Shown here: positions 1 through 6,648 of the stretch, in pieces
Numbering within the stretch: position 1 is the first letter of the stretch
Layout of the letters: the number at the start of each line of letters is the position of its first letter
Assembly (NCBI GenBank): GCA_964575235.1
Contig: CAZNQG010000140.1
Location: 1-7,109 of the forward strand
Source of the DNA: SM23-62 sp964575235
GTDB taxonomy: Bacteria > Bacteroidota > Bacteroidia > Bacteroidales > SM23-62
Direction of reading: 5' to 3'
DNA: 7,109 nt
The notes under the pieces: model-generated
Told to the model about the DNA's origin: nothing
Database searches by the model: none
Seen by the model: only the letters and a program-made list of their open reading frames with translations
Position numbers and translations under genes: made by a program

Positions 1-18
1 TTCTCGGAAAGTAAATAG

Positions 19-63
19 AAAAGGGCCATCCCAAGTTGTTATGAGACGGCCCCTTTTTTTTTT
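19..63. terminator. Rho-independent terminator, possibly bidirectional
   Basis: GGGCC at 23-27 pairs with GGCCC at 48-52. The stem continues past one A/C mismatch with TC/GA, around a loop of about 14 nt. On the + strand a run of ten T follows (54-63), which is the strongest signature and would end a plus-strand gene lying left of the window. Read on the minus strand the same stem is followed by TTTTCTATTT, so it can also end the GAPDH transcript, whose stop lies about 47 nt upstream. The bidirectional role is inferred. Confidence 0.75.
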
Positions 64-67
64 CTGT

Positions 68-83
68 GCCCGGCGGACCGGGC
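68..83. repeat. GC-rich 6-bp perfect hairpin 3' of GAPDH
   Basis: GCCCGG (68-73) and CCGGGC (78-83) form a perfect stem with a 4-nt loop. It lies 16 nt beyond the GAPDH stop codon and has no T run directly after it in the minus direction. It could act as a 3'-end stabilising hairpin or as the first arm of a tandem terminator with the 19-63 structure. Either role is inferred. Confidence 0.45.
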
Positions 84-99
84 AGCGCTATGACACCGA

Positions 100-1104
100 T
101 CAGAAGAGTTTCGGGATCAGATCGACGACCCTGGCGGAATAACCCCATTCGTTGTCGTACCAGGAAAGGACCTTCACCATCTTTCCATTCACCATGGTGC
201 TGAGGGAGTCGAAGATGCTGGATGCAGGATTTCCAATGACATCTGCCGATACGATCGGGTCCTCGCAGTATTCGAGGATGCCTTTCATCGGGCCCCCTGC
301 GGCAGCTTTCACGGCGGCATTGACTTCCTCTATCGCGACCTCCTTCTTAAGCACGGCTACCAGGTCAACCAGCGATCCCGTCGGAGTGGGCACCCTGATG
401 GCGAGACCGTCCATTTTGCCCTTCAGCTCCGGGATAACCTTGCCCACGGCCTTGGCGGCGCCGGTTGTGGTGGGGATCTGTGAAACGGCTGCCGAGCGGG
501 CCCTTCTCAGGTCTGAGTGCGGGGCGTCCAGAACCATCTGGTCGTTGGTGTAGGAATGGATCGTGGTCATATAACCCTGCTCGATGCCGAAGGCATCGTT
601 GAGCACCTTGACTACCGGAGCCAGGCAGTTGGTGGTGCAGGAGGCGTTGGATACGCAATGGTCCTCCGCGCGCAGGGCATCTTCGTTCACCCCGAGAACG
701 ATCATGTTATCGATCTCGTCCTTCGCGGGTACGGTCAGGATGACTTTCCTGGCGCCGTTTTTCAGGTGGTCTCCGTAACCGCCTTTGGGGCTCTCCTTTA
801 ACCTGAACACGCCGGTGGATTCGATCACCACATCGGGCGTTGCGGCCCATTTAATTTCAGCCGGGTTCCGGTCCGCCGTAACCCTTAGCTTATTACCGTT
901 TACGATGATCGAATCATCATCGTATGAAACCTTACCGGGGAACTTTCCCTGGGTGGAATCATATTTCAACAGGTGGGCGAGGGTTTTGGTGTCGGTAAGG
1001 TCATTGACCCCAACGAATTCAAGCCCGGGGTGTTCCAGCCCGATCCTGTAAACCATCCTCCCGATCCTTCCGAATCCGTTGATTGCAACTTTAATTTTTG
1101 CCAT
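100..1104 (-). CDS. gapA: Type I glyceraldehyde-3-phosphate dehydrogenase (phosphorylating)
   Basis: This cytosolic glycolytic and gluconeogenic enzyme converts glyceraldehyde-3-phosphate, NAD+ and phosphate to 1,3-bisphosphoglycerate. The 334-residue protein has the family's normal length. The Rossmann motif NGFGRIGR is at residues 9-16. Asp35 in VNDLTD is the usual NAD-preferring acidic residue at the end of the second strand. SNASCTTNC (152-160) carries the catalytic Cys156, and His183 in TIHSYTND is the catalytic base. The substrate-binding stretch PTTTGAAKAV (211-220) and the C-terminal SWYDNEWGYSARVVDL segment are intact. Translation starts at an ATG giving MAKIKVAINGFG, the canonical N-terminus. 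The upstream gene on the same strand ends 93 bp away, and a good promoter in that gap argues for independent transcription. No defect is visible. NAD rather than NADP use is inferred from Asp35. Confidence 0.98.
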   Translation of the reverse strand: MAKIKVAINGFGRIGRMVYRIGLEHPGLEFVGVNDLTDTKTLAHLLKYDSTQGKFPGKVSYDDDSIIVNGNKLRVTADRNPAEIKWAATPDVVIESTGVFRLKESPKGGYGDHLKNGARKVILTVPAKDEIDNMIVLGVNEDALRAEDHCVSNASCTTNCLAPVVKVLNDAFGIEQGYMTTIHSYTNDQMVLDAPHSDLRRARSAAVSQIPTTTGAAKAVGKVIPELKGKMDGLAIRVPTPTGSLVDLVAVLKKEVAIEEVNAAVKAAAGGPMKGILEYCEDPIVSADVIGNPASSIFDSLSTMVNGKMVKVLSWYDNEWGYSARVVDLIPKLF

Positions 1105-1146
1105 GATTGTAAGCGTATTAATTGGTTAAATCTTTTTCAGGAAATG

Positions 1147-1178
1147 CAAACTTATATATTCTTTTGGAAACCGAGAAA
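1147..1178 (-). promoter_or_regulatory. Likely Bacteroidota-type sigma-A promoter of the GAPDH gene
   Basis: On the minus strand TAAGTTTG (1154 down to 1147) matches the Bacteroidota -7 consensus TAnnTTTG exactly. Twenty nucleotides upstream lies TTTC (1178 down to 1175), three of four matches to the -33 element TTTG. The start codon is about 42 nt downstream, leaving a short leader. The -33 match is imperfect, and no transcript data support the site. Confidence 0.55.
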
Positions 1179-1197
1179 TCCAAACGGGGTTTTGAAA

Positions 1198-1968
1198 TCA
1201 GAAGCCCAGATCTTCATCGTCGATGATGCCCCGGGCATCGACCACCCTCCCGAAGCGGTAGCTGACGGAAAGGGTGATGAAATAGAAGTCATTCTTTTCG
1301 GTGGCCATGATCTCTATTCTTTTCGGGAACAGGTCCAGGCTTACGGAGGTCTCGATGGCATGGATGATGATGTCGCTCGTGCTGTATTCAAAGGACATGC
1401 CGAACCTGCCATAGGCGCCGGGCACGGCGGAAATCTCGTTGAATCCCTTGAAAAAGGAGGCCCTTCCGTAAATCTGGTGATTGGCGGCAGAAGTGAATTT
1501 TTCCTCGACCCACTGGTTGCCGGAACCTTCTCCGTATTTATAGACCTCGTAATAGATCGGTTTCAGCACCCCGACGGTGGGTCCCACGGTAAAATACCGC
1601 CGAATGGAGATCCCCCCGCGGTCAACTTTGCGGAAGATCTCGTTCTGCCTGCCCCATCCTCCCCTGAAGTTGACGAAAAGGTTCATTTTGCCAAAGACAA
1701 AGCTCCGGTTGTTGTAGTAGGAATTGCTGATCTTAACTTCCTTGGGGTGCTTGATGTTCGCAAAATCGACTTCCCACAGTTTCTTCTTCCGGGCGTTGAT
1801 CCTTGTTGCATAACGGCCGCTCATACCCCAGCCGTTCGAGCTGATCACGAACCCGAGCGATTTCTCATTCCGGTAGAAGATCCTGGGTTGTTCAAGCAGC
1901 TCACCCTGGGCATGGAGTATGCCTCCAGCAAGGTAGATCAGAAATATGCCGAGAATCCATTTCTTCAT
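1198..1968 (-). CDS. Putative outer-membrane beta-barrel protein, function unknown
   Basis: The product is 256 residues. A signal peptide covers about residues 1-20 (Lys2-Lys3, a hydrophobic core, then LHAQ), typical of Sec export in Bacteroidota. The mature part has many alternating polar/hydrophobic stretches with aromatic girdle residues, for example the strands around SLGFVISSNGWGMSGRYA, FVFGKMNLFVNFRGGWG and FYFITLSVSYRFGR, consistent with a small outer-membrane barrel. A block reading EVDFANIKHPKE (about residues 66-77) looks like a conserved family segment, but I cannot name a family. The C-terminus ends in an acidic tail after the last strand. The start is set at the ATG at 1968. A TTG codon directly before it could add one Met, and no in-frame ATG occurs before the upstream stop. 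It lies 146 nt downstream of a small lipoprotein gene on the same strand, with a hairpin between them. Barrel topology is inferred. Confidence 0.8.
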   Translation of the reverse strand: MKKWILGIFLIYLAGGILHAQGELLEQPRIFYRNEKSLGFVISSNGWGMSGRYATRINARKKKLWEVDFANIKHPKEVKISNSYYNNRSFVFGKMNLFVNFRGGWGRQNEIFRKVDRGGISIRRYFTVGPTVGVLKPIYYEVYKYGEGSGNQWVEEKFTSAANHQIYGRASFFKGFNEISAVPGAYGRFGMSFEYSTSDIIIHAIETSVSLDLFPKRIEIMATEKNDFYFITLSVSYRFGRVVDARGIIDDEDLGF

Positions 1969-1997
1969 CAACGGAAATCCATCGTCCTGGAATGATT

Positions 1998-2028
1998 ACG
2001 GGACATTAGGCAAGGCTTAATGTCCCGT
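1998..2028. repeat. Perfect 11-bp inverted repeat in the leader of the outer-membrane protein gene
   Basis: ACGGGACATTA (1998-2008) and TAATGTCCCGT (2018-2028) are exact reverse complements around a 9-nt loop. The repeat lies 29 nt upstream of the ATG at 1968. Neither side carries a T run, so it is not a classical terminator. It could be an RNA hairpin in the leader, an attenuating structure between the lipoprotein and outer-membrane genes, or a protein-binding operator. The sequence does not decide among these. Confidence 0.7.
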
Positions 2029-2114
2029 GAAAAGCTTTATTTAAAATGTGCACCGTGTCTCTGAACCGCACCGGGGTACCGAACCGTGAGCATCCGGGCA
2101 TGATGTTTCGATCC

Positions 2115-2240
2115 CTATCCTCTCTGAGCCTGTTCGGTATCCGCTTTTGTGTAGGCCGGACAGAGTTTCCTGTTGCATGAGGCGGATAAAAGTATCAGTG
2201 CGAGCGCCATTAAGACCAGAACTACTTTTGCCTTCTTCAT
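2115..2240 (-). CDS. Small (41-residue) lipoprotein
   Basis: ATG at 2240 opens a 41-codon frame ending in TAG at 2115. The product begins MKKAKVVLVLMALALILLS and then has a lipobox LSASC, with Cys22 as the expected lipidation site. A mature peptide of only 20 residues follows, beginning CNRKLCPAY and ending in a polar TEQAQRG tail. The charged start, hydrophobic core and lipobox form a complete type II signal peptide, which a random 41-codon frame would rarely show. The CPAY segment resembles tiny Bacteroidota lipoproteins I have seen, but I know no function for them. Mature Cys22 and Cys27 are five residues apart; Cys27 may bind a metal or form a disulfide, which is speculative. The gene lies 146 nt upstream of the outer-membrane protein gene on the same strand, so co-transcription is possible. 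A strong terminator of the gene further upstream isolates it from that side. Confidence 0.8.
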   Translation of the reverse strand: MKKAKVVLVLMALALILLSASCNRKLCPAYTKADTEQAQRG

Positions 2241-2330
2241 AAGGATTGTAATTATTTACACACTTGTCAACCGATAAATTTACAATTTTTTTTTAATTAC
2301 CTATTGTTATAGGAATGTTAAAAGCAAGAT

Positions 2331-2373
2331 AATAAAAAAAGCCGTCCCTTCCGTTCCCGGAAGGAGACAGCTT
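2331..2373 (-). terminator. Strong Rho-independent terminator of the Asp-box protein gene
   Basis: On the minus strand AAGCTGTCTCCTTCCG pairs with CGGAAGGGACGGCTT around a GGAA loop, with one G-T wobble and one bulged T. Seven T then an AT-rich tail follow (2340 downward). The hairpin begins 23 nt after the stop codon of the 2396-5713 gene. This is a textbook intrinsic terminator oriented for that gene. Confidence 0.92.
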
Positions 2374-2395
2374 AAAAACGGGCTGATCGCGGTTC

Positions 2396-5300
2396 TTATT
2401 GCCAGTCCGGGAACCTTCCGGGTGTCCACGGGGCCCCGATGGCATCCAGTTCCGCATCCAGTGCGCGGATCTCGTCGTTGACCGCCTTGAGGGCTGACAG
2501 GACTTCCGGGAATTCTCCGGCAAGGATATCGTAACCTTCAATCTGCGTCCGGGTGTTTGCCGATGTGCTCCGGTAGGTTGCATAGATGATCGAGCGGAGC
2601 CTGCTGTTGAGCGGAACGTCGATCGGGGGTGTCTCTTCGCTGCTTGCCTTTGCTTCCGGTCCCTCGAACCTGAACGTAATGTCTTCCAGGGCCTTTTCCG
2701 CCTGAATCACCCTGGCCATTAATTCAGAGGGGGTCCCGGCCGTATTGTGCAGGGTCTGCCTGATCAGCACCAGTTTTTTCTGAAGCTCGGTGGTATGATT
2801 CTGGGCTGCATTCATGGCACCGGCCAGTCTGGTTACCTTTGCCTGGAAGTCCGCCACTTCCGACCGGTCCCCGGCCGGCAGGGTGGCCAGCTCAAGGGAC
2901 ACGGCCCGGAAGGGCACAGCCCCGGCCAGTTCCTTCACACCATCCCGGGTCACCATGGACATGCTAACGCTGTAATTGCCGGGCATTACAGGCATCCCGT
3001 CCAGGCGGTAACGCCTGCCCGGGCCTGCCGGGGGCGGGACCGGTGTGAATTTCTGCGTCCCGGGGTCCACCCCCCTGTAGGATGGGTAGCGCAGGTTCCA
3101 CGTGATCCGCTGTATCCCCTTGCGGGCCTTTGCCGAAAGTTTGCGGATTTCGTTACCTTCCCCGTCCCTGATGCTGAAGACCAGGTAAGGATCGATTTCC
3201 TCCTGCTCCAGCCGGAGCTGCTCAAACGAAGGCTGGGGAATGGGCTTTTTGTCCCTGAACAGTATCTTTTCCTCTTCCTGCCTCATCTCTTTAAGGGTTT
3301 TGGGTACTTCCTTAAGGTAATAGGTGAAGGTGGCCCCGTAATCCGGGTTTTTAGACGTGTAGAAACTGGAGCCCTGTCCGTACTTGCCGCCGGTCTGAAC
3401 GAACATCTTTGCATCCCGCACGGGGAAGATATGTGCCGGCTGGTCCAGCATTTCCCTTTGGAATACCCGCAAGGGGGTGTAATCGTCAAGGATGTAGAAT
3501 CCGCGGCCGAAAGTTGCGATCACCAGGTCGTTCTCACGCTGCTGAATCTCTATATCCCTCACGGCTATCGCGGGCAGCCCTGCTTTCAGGGGTACCCATT
3601 CCCTCCCTCCGTCAACGGAAAAATGGATGCCGAATTCGGTGCCCACGAACAGGAGGTCCGGGTTGACCGGGTCCTGCTGGATGGTCCATGCGGGACCGTT
3701 ATCCGGGAGGTTGGAAGCGATGGAAACCCATGTTTTCCCTTTATCCGTACTCTTCAGGACATAGGGCTTGAAATCGTCCCGCTTGTGGTTGTTGAAGGTG
3801 GCGTATACCACGTTCTCGTTGAAGCGGTCGGCCATGATGTCGCTGACATAGGTGTTGGACGGGACGCCCGGGAAACTCTTTACCCGGGTCCAGCTTTCCC
3901 CGGCGTTCTCGGTGATGGAAATCACCCCGTCGTCGGTGCCGACCAAGAGCAGATCCTCCTTTACGGGGGATTCCACCAGGGCTACGGCCGTTCCGTACAG
4001 GGAGGTGGAAACATCCTTGGCGACGGCATCGTAGCTCCAGTAATGCCCCATCACGGGCCAGGTGTTGCGGTCGATCTGTGCGGTAATGTCGTCGCTGATC
4101 ACCTTCCATGTATTGCCGCGGTCATCGCTGCGGAATACCTTGTTGGCAGCCATATAGACCCGTGAGCCTTTGTGTGGACTCACGATCAGCGGGGTGTCCC
4201 AGTTCCACTTATAGGTTTTCTCCCCTTTCCGGGGCTGTGGTTTGATAGAGGTGCTTTCCCCGCTTTTACGGTCGTAGCGGGAAACGTTGCCGTACTGTGA
4301 TTCGCAGTAAACGATGTTGGGGTCGTCCGGGTCCACGGCCACCCAGAAACCGTCTCCGCCCTGCAGGATGTACCAGTCCTCATTGGTTACCCCGGCGCTG
4401 CTCGTGTTCATGGAGGGACCTTCAAGGGTATTGTTGTCCTGGGTTCCCCCGGAGACGTTGTAGAAAGGCAGCTCGTTGTCGACCATAACCCGGTAGAACT
4501 GGGTGACCGGCAGGTTCTGCTTGAAGTCCCACATCACTCCCCCGTCAAGACTTTCATAGATTCCGCCGTCTCCGCCGATCAGCAGGTGCTCGGAGTCGGC
4601 CGGATCGATCCACAGGGCATGGTCGTCCACGTGGCGGTTCTCCGTGCTGATGTTGTTCCAGGTCTTGCCCCCGTCGCGGGTGATCTTTGAAACGGTTTCC
4701 ATGGAATACACTACGTCCACATCGTTGGGATCGCAGTAGATCTCGTTGTAATACTGACCGCTGCTGTGGTGGGGACTCACCCGGGTCCAGGTTTCCCCCC
4801 GGTCGGTCGATTTAAAAAAGCCCCCTTTGTCCCCGGCCGCTTCCATGATCACGTAGACCACATCCGGGTCGACCGGGGAGACGTCAATACCCATGCCGCC
4901 GATATGGACCTTTGGCATGCCCTTCATGATTTTTCTCCAGGTTTCTCCGCCGTCGGTCGACTTATACACGGCCGATTCGGGTCCCCCGCCGATCTTGGTG
5001 AACACGTGCCTGCGCCTCTGCTCGGCGGTGGCATACATGATGTCCGGCCGTTTCGGATCGATCACGACGTTGTTAACCCCCGTGTTCTCGCTGATTTCGA
5101 GTACCTTTCTCCAGGTCTTTCCCCCGTCGGTGGTTTTGTAGAGTCCCCGGTCCCCCCCGGGTCCCCAGATGGATCCTTCGGCGGCCACGAACACCACGTC
5201 CGGGTTCCTGGGATCGATCACGATCCCCCCGATCTGCCGGGATTCCTTCAGTCCCATATTTTTAAAGGATTTCCCCCCGTCGACCGATTTCCAGATCCCG

Positions 5301-5713
5301 TTTCCGTACCCGATGGCCCGCTGGTGGTTGTTTTCGCCCGTACCCGCCCATACCACGTTATGGTTGCAGGGGTCTATGGCGACCGCTCCGATGGCATAGG
5401 CCCCGTAGTTGTCAAAAACGGGTTTCCAGCTTATGCCTGCATTTTCGGTTTTCCAGACGTGCCCGGAAGCCACGCCGACATAGTATTCCTTGGGGTTGGA
5501 GGCGTTGACCGCGAAATCAGCGATCCGGCCGGAGGTCATGGCCGGCCCGATGCTCCTCCATTTCAGTCCCCCAAACGTACTGCTTTTCAGGGAATCGGTT
5601 TTGGCTTCGTTCCCCGGCTTTTTTTTCTGTGCATACGCACCGGGAGCCAGGATGATGGCCAGTGCCAGCATCCATACCAGGTGCCTGCTGTTTTTCATGA
5701 CTGGATTCTTCAT
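2396..5713 (-). CDS. Large exported Asp-box (BNR/VPS10-sortilin-like) beta-propeller protein
   Basis: The product is 1105 residues. A Sec signal peptide occupies about residues 6-29, ending GAYAQ, so export to the periplasm or surface is expected. Eleven Asp-box motifs (S/T-x-D-x-G-x-T-W or close variants) begin near residues 89, 143, 194, 252, 302, 345, 388, 529, 601, 655 and 699. They cap blades of one or two beta-propellers. The 388-529 gap holds SGGTQDNNT and a degenerate blade. RHVDDHALWIDP (near 360) and the GTQDN block are typical of the bacterial proteins usually labelled 'glycosyl hydrolase' or 'VPS10 domain'. Residues about 845-940 (DGEGNEIRKLS, ITWNLRYP, PGNYSVSM) resemble a FlgD/Fn3-like beta-sandwich, and the last 150 are mostly helical. 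No sialidase FRIP motif or obvious catalytic set is seen, so enzymatic labels are doubtful; a binding or scaffold role is inference. No type IX C-terminal sorting domain is evident. ATG at 5713 is chosen; ATG at 5698 is an alternative directly before the signal peptide, and a longer TTG reading from 5746 is unlikely. Confidence 0.93.
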   Translation of the reverse strand: MKNPVMKNSRHLVWMLALAIILAPGAYAQKKKPGNEAKTDSLKSSTFGGLKWRSIGPAMTSGRIADFAVNASNPKEYYVGVASGHVWKTENAGISWKPVFDNYGAYAIGAVAIDPCNHNVVWAGTGENNHQRAIGYGNGIWKSVDGGKSFKNMGLKESRQIGGIVIDPRNPDVVFVAAEGSIWGPGGDRGLYKTTDGGKTWRKVLEISENTGVNNVVIDPKRPDIMYATAEQRRRHVFTKIGGGPESAVYKSTDGGETWRKIMKGMPKVHIGGMGIDVSPVDPDVVYVIMEAAGDKGGFFKSTDRGETWTRVSPHHSSGQYYNEIYCDPNDVDVVYSMETVSKITRDGGKTWNNISTENRHVDDHALWIDPADSEHLLIGGDGGIYESLDGGVMWDFKQNLPVTQFYRVMVDNELPFYNVSGGTQDNNTLEGPSMNTSSAGVTNEDWYILQGGDGFWVAVDPDDPNIVYCESQYGNVSRYDRKSGESTSIKPQPRKGEKTYKWNWDTPLIVSPHKGSRVYMAANKVFRSDDRGNTWKVISDDITAQIDRNTWPVMGHYWSYDAVAKDVSTSLYGTAVALVESPVKEDLLLVGTDDGVISITENAGESWTRVKSFPGVPSNTYVSDIMADRFNENVVYATFNNHKRDDFKPYVLKSTDKGKTWVSIASNLPDNGPAWTIQQDPVNPDLLFVGTEFGIHFSVDGGREWVPLKAGLPAIAVRDIEIQQRENDLVIATFGRGFYILDDYTPLRVFQREMLDQPAHIFPVRDAKMFVQTGGKYGQGSSFYTSKNPDYGATFTYYLKEVPKTLKEMRQEEEKILFRDKKPIPQPSFEQLRLEQEEIDPYLVFSIRDGEGNEIRKLSAKARKGIQRITWNLRYPSYRGVDPGTQKFTPVPPPAGPGRRYRLDGMPVMPGNYSVSMSMVTRDGVKELAGAVPFRAVSLELATLPAGDRSEVADFQAKVTRLAGAMNAAQNHTTELQKKLVLIRQTLHNTAGTPSELMARVIQAEKALEDITFRFEGPEAKASSEETPPIDVPLNSRLRSIIYATYRSTSANTRTQIEGYDILAGEFPEVLSALKAVNDEIRALDAELDAIGAPWTPGRFPDWQ

Positions 5714-5762
5714 CGTAAGATCAGGATTGGTATTTTTATCCTGCAAATAAAGATTTTTTTCT

Positions 5763-5796
5763 CAGGAATTCCCTGTCATTTGTCATGGATCAAATG
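5763..5796. promoter_or_regulatory. Divergent intergenic spacer with two inverted repeats
   Basis: The 153-bp gap (5714-5866) between the divergent Asp-box and nitroreductase genes holds two dyads. One is CAGGAATTCCCTG (5763-5775), a near-palindrome with one extra C. The other is CATTTG (5777-5782) with CAAATG (5791-5796), a perfect 6-bp repeat around 8 nt. Their place between divergent starts suits an operator, but the regulator is unknown and short dyads occur by chance. Confidence 0.3.
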
Positions 5797-5841
5797 CCGA
5801 AAACAGATTTTTATCATTGTCTTTGCCCCCGGCATTGACGA

Positions 5842-5849
5842 ACTTTGGA
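5842..5849 (+). promoter_or_regulatory. Weak candidate -7 element of the nitroreductase gene
   Basis: GAACTTTG lies 17 nt before the ATG at 5867 and matches TAnnTTTG at all but the first position. An ATTG about 20 nt upstream is a partial -33 match. An alternative is TATCATTG near 5812. Neither is convincing alone. Confidence 0.2.
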
Positions 5850-5866
5850 TCCCAAAACCAGCGATC

Positions 5867-6613
5867 ATGATCGAAGCAATTTTCAACCACCGTTCCATTC
5901 GCAAGTACAAGCCGGATACCGTTCCGTCCGGGGTTCTCGACCGGGTCCTGGAAGCGGCGAGCAGGGCATCCACGACCGGCAACATGCAGGTATACAGCAT
6001 GGTGGTGACCCGGGATCCGAAAATTCGCCGCGAGCTCTGGGAAGCCCATTTCAAGCAGGATATGGTGCTGCAGGCTCCGGTTCATATCACCTTCTGCGCA
6101 GATTTCAACCGTTTCAACAAATGGTGCCGGCAGCGGAAGGCAGACCCGGGTTACGACAATTTCCTTTCGTTTTTCACGGCTTCGATCGATGCCCTGCTGG
6201 CATCCCAGAACGCCGCCCTGGAAGCGGAAGCCAGCGGGCTTGGGATCTGTTACCTGGGAACGGCAACCTATATGGCCGGGCGCATCGTTGAGATCCTGGA
6301 TCTCCCGGAGGGTGTGGTGCCGGTGGCCGCCATGGTGGTGGGGTATCCGGACGAGGATCCCGGCCTGACGGACCGCCTGCCCATGAAGGCCCTGGTGCAC
6401 GAGGAGAAATACCGGGATTACCTGTCCGGCGATATAGACTCGATCTATGCCGAGCGCGAGGCCTCCGAACTAACGGCCTCCCTTTTGGAGGAGAACCAAA
6501 AGGAGACCCTGGCACAGGTTTTTACAGACAACCGGTATACGAAAAAGGACAACGTCTACTTTTCAAACCAGTTCCTGGATGTGATCCGCAGGCAGGGATT
6601 TTTCAACCAGTGA
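5867..6613 (+). CDS. NfsA/Frp-like FMN-dependent nitroreductase family protein
   Basis: The 248-residue cytosolic flavoenzyme matches the usual length of the NfsA/Frp branch, whose members use NAD(P)H to reduce flavins, quinones or nitro compounds. RSIRKY (9-14) is the N-terminal FMN-phosphate binding motif, and STTGNMQVYS (35-44) is the second flavin-contact segment. GLGICYLGT (124-132) is the conserved glycine-rich core, and VVGYPDEDP (157-165) followed by DRLP (169-172) is the characteristic late motif. The C-terminal YFSNQFLDVIRRQGFF (231-246) fits the branch's final helix. The start at 5867 is set by homology to the MIEAIFNHRSIRKY N-terminus. The same frame stays open far upstream, to about 4766, but that stretch is antisense to the Asp-box gene and is not part of this protein. 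The gene is divergent from the Asp-box gene and convergent with the repeat-protein gene, so it is probably monocistronic. The physiological substrate and NADPH preference cannot be read from sequence. Confidence 0.93.
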   Translation: MIEAIFNHRSIRKYKPDTVPSGVLDRVLEAASRASTTGNMQVYSMVVTRDPKIRRELWEAHFKQDMVLQAPVHITFCADFNRFNKWCRQRKADPGYDNFLSFFTASIDALLASQNAALEAEASGLGICYLGTATYMAGRIVEILDLPEGVVPVAAMVVGYPDEDPGLTDRLPMKALVHEEKYRDYLSGDIDSIYAEREASELTASLLEENQKETLAQVFTDNRYTKKDNVYFSNQFLDVIRRQGFFNQ

Positions 6614-6636
6614 GGTGGCCTGGGGAGCGGCCTTTT
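6611..6636 (+). terminator. Weak candidate terminator after the nitroreductase gene
   Basis: GGCC (6617-6620) can pair with GGCC (6629-6632) around 8 nt, extended by G-T pairs, and is followed by TTTT. The stem is short and the 35-bp convergent gap leaves little room, so this is tentative. Confidence 0.25.
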
Positions 6637-6648
6637 CGGTACAGGCGG

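Noticed and set aside
973..1995. 340-codon plus-strand open frame across GAPDH and the outer-membrane protein gene
   Set aside because: It is antisense to two well-supported genes, shows no domain or signal peptide, and spans their intergenic promoter. It is a codon-bias shadow.
2006..2101. 31-codon minus-strand frame between the lipoprotein and outer-membrane protein genes
   Set aside because: It has no signal peptide or motif, and its end falls inside the inverted repeat. It looks like chance.
2241..2330. Possible promoter TAAATTTA upstream of the lipoprotein
   Set aside because: It is a seven-of-eight match to TAnnTTTG in a very AT-rich stretch with no -33 element at the right distance, so it is too weak to annotate.
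2747..4165. 472-codon plus-strand open frame
   Set aside because: It lies wholly antisense within the Asp-box gene, with low-complexity Gly/His/Val-rich composition and no recognisable motif.
4766..5866. In-frame 367-codon extension upstream of the nitroreductase, suggesting a fusion
   Set aside because: The extension is antisense to the Asp-box gene and crosses the divergent promoter region. The nitroreductase homology begins exactly at the ATG at 5867.
5783..6400. 205-codon minus-strand frame opposite the nitroreductase
   Set aside because: It is His/Gly/Arg-rich, without motifs, and antisense to a clear enzyme gene.
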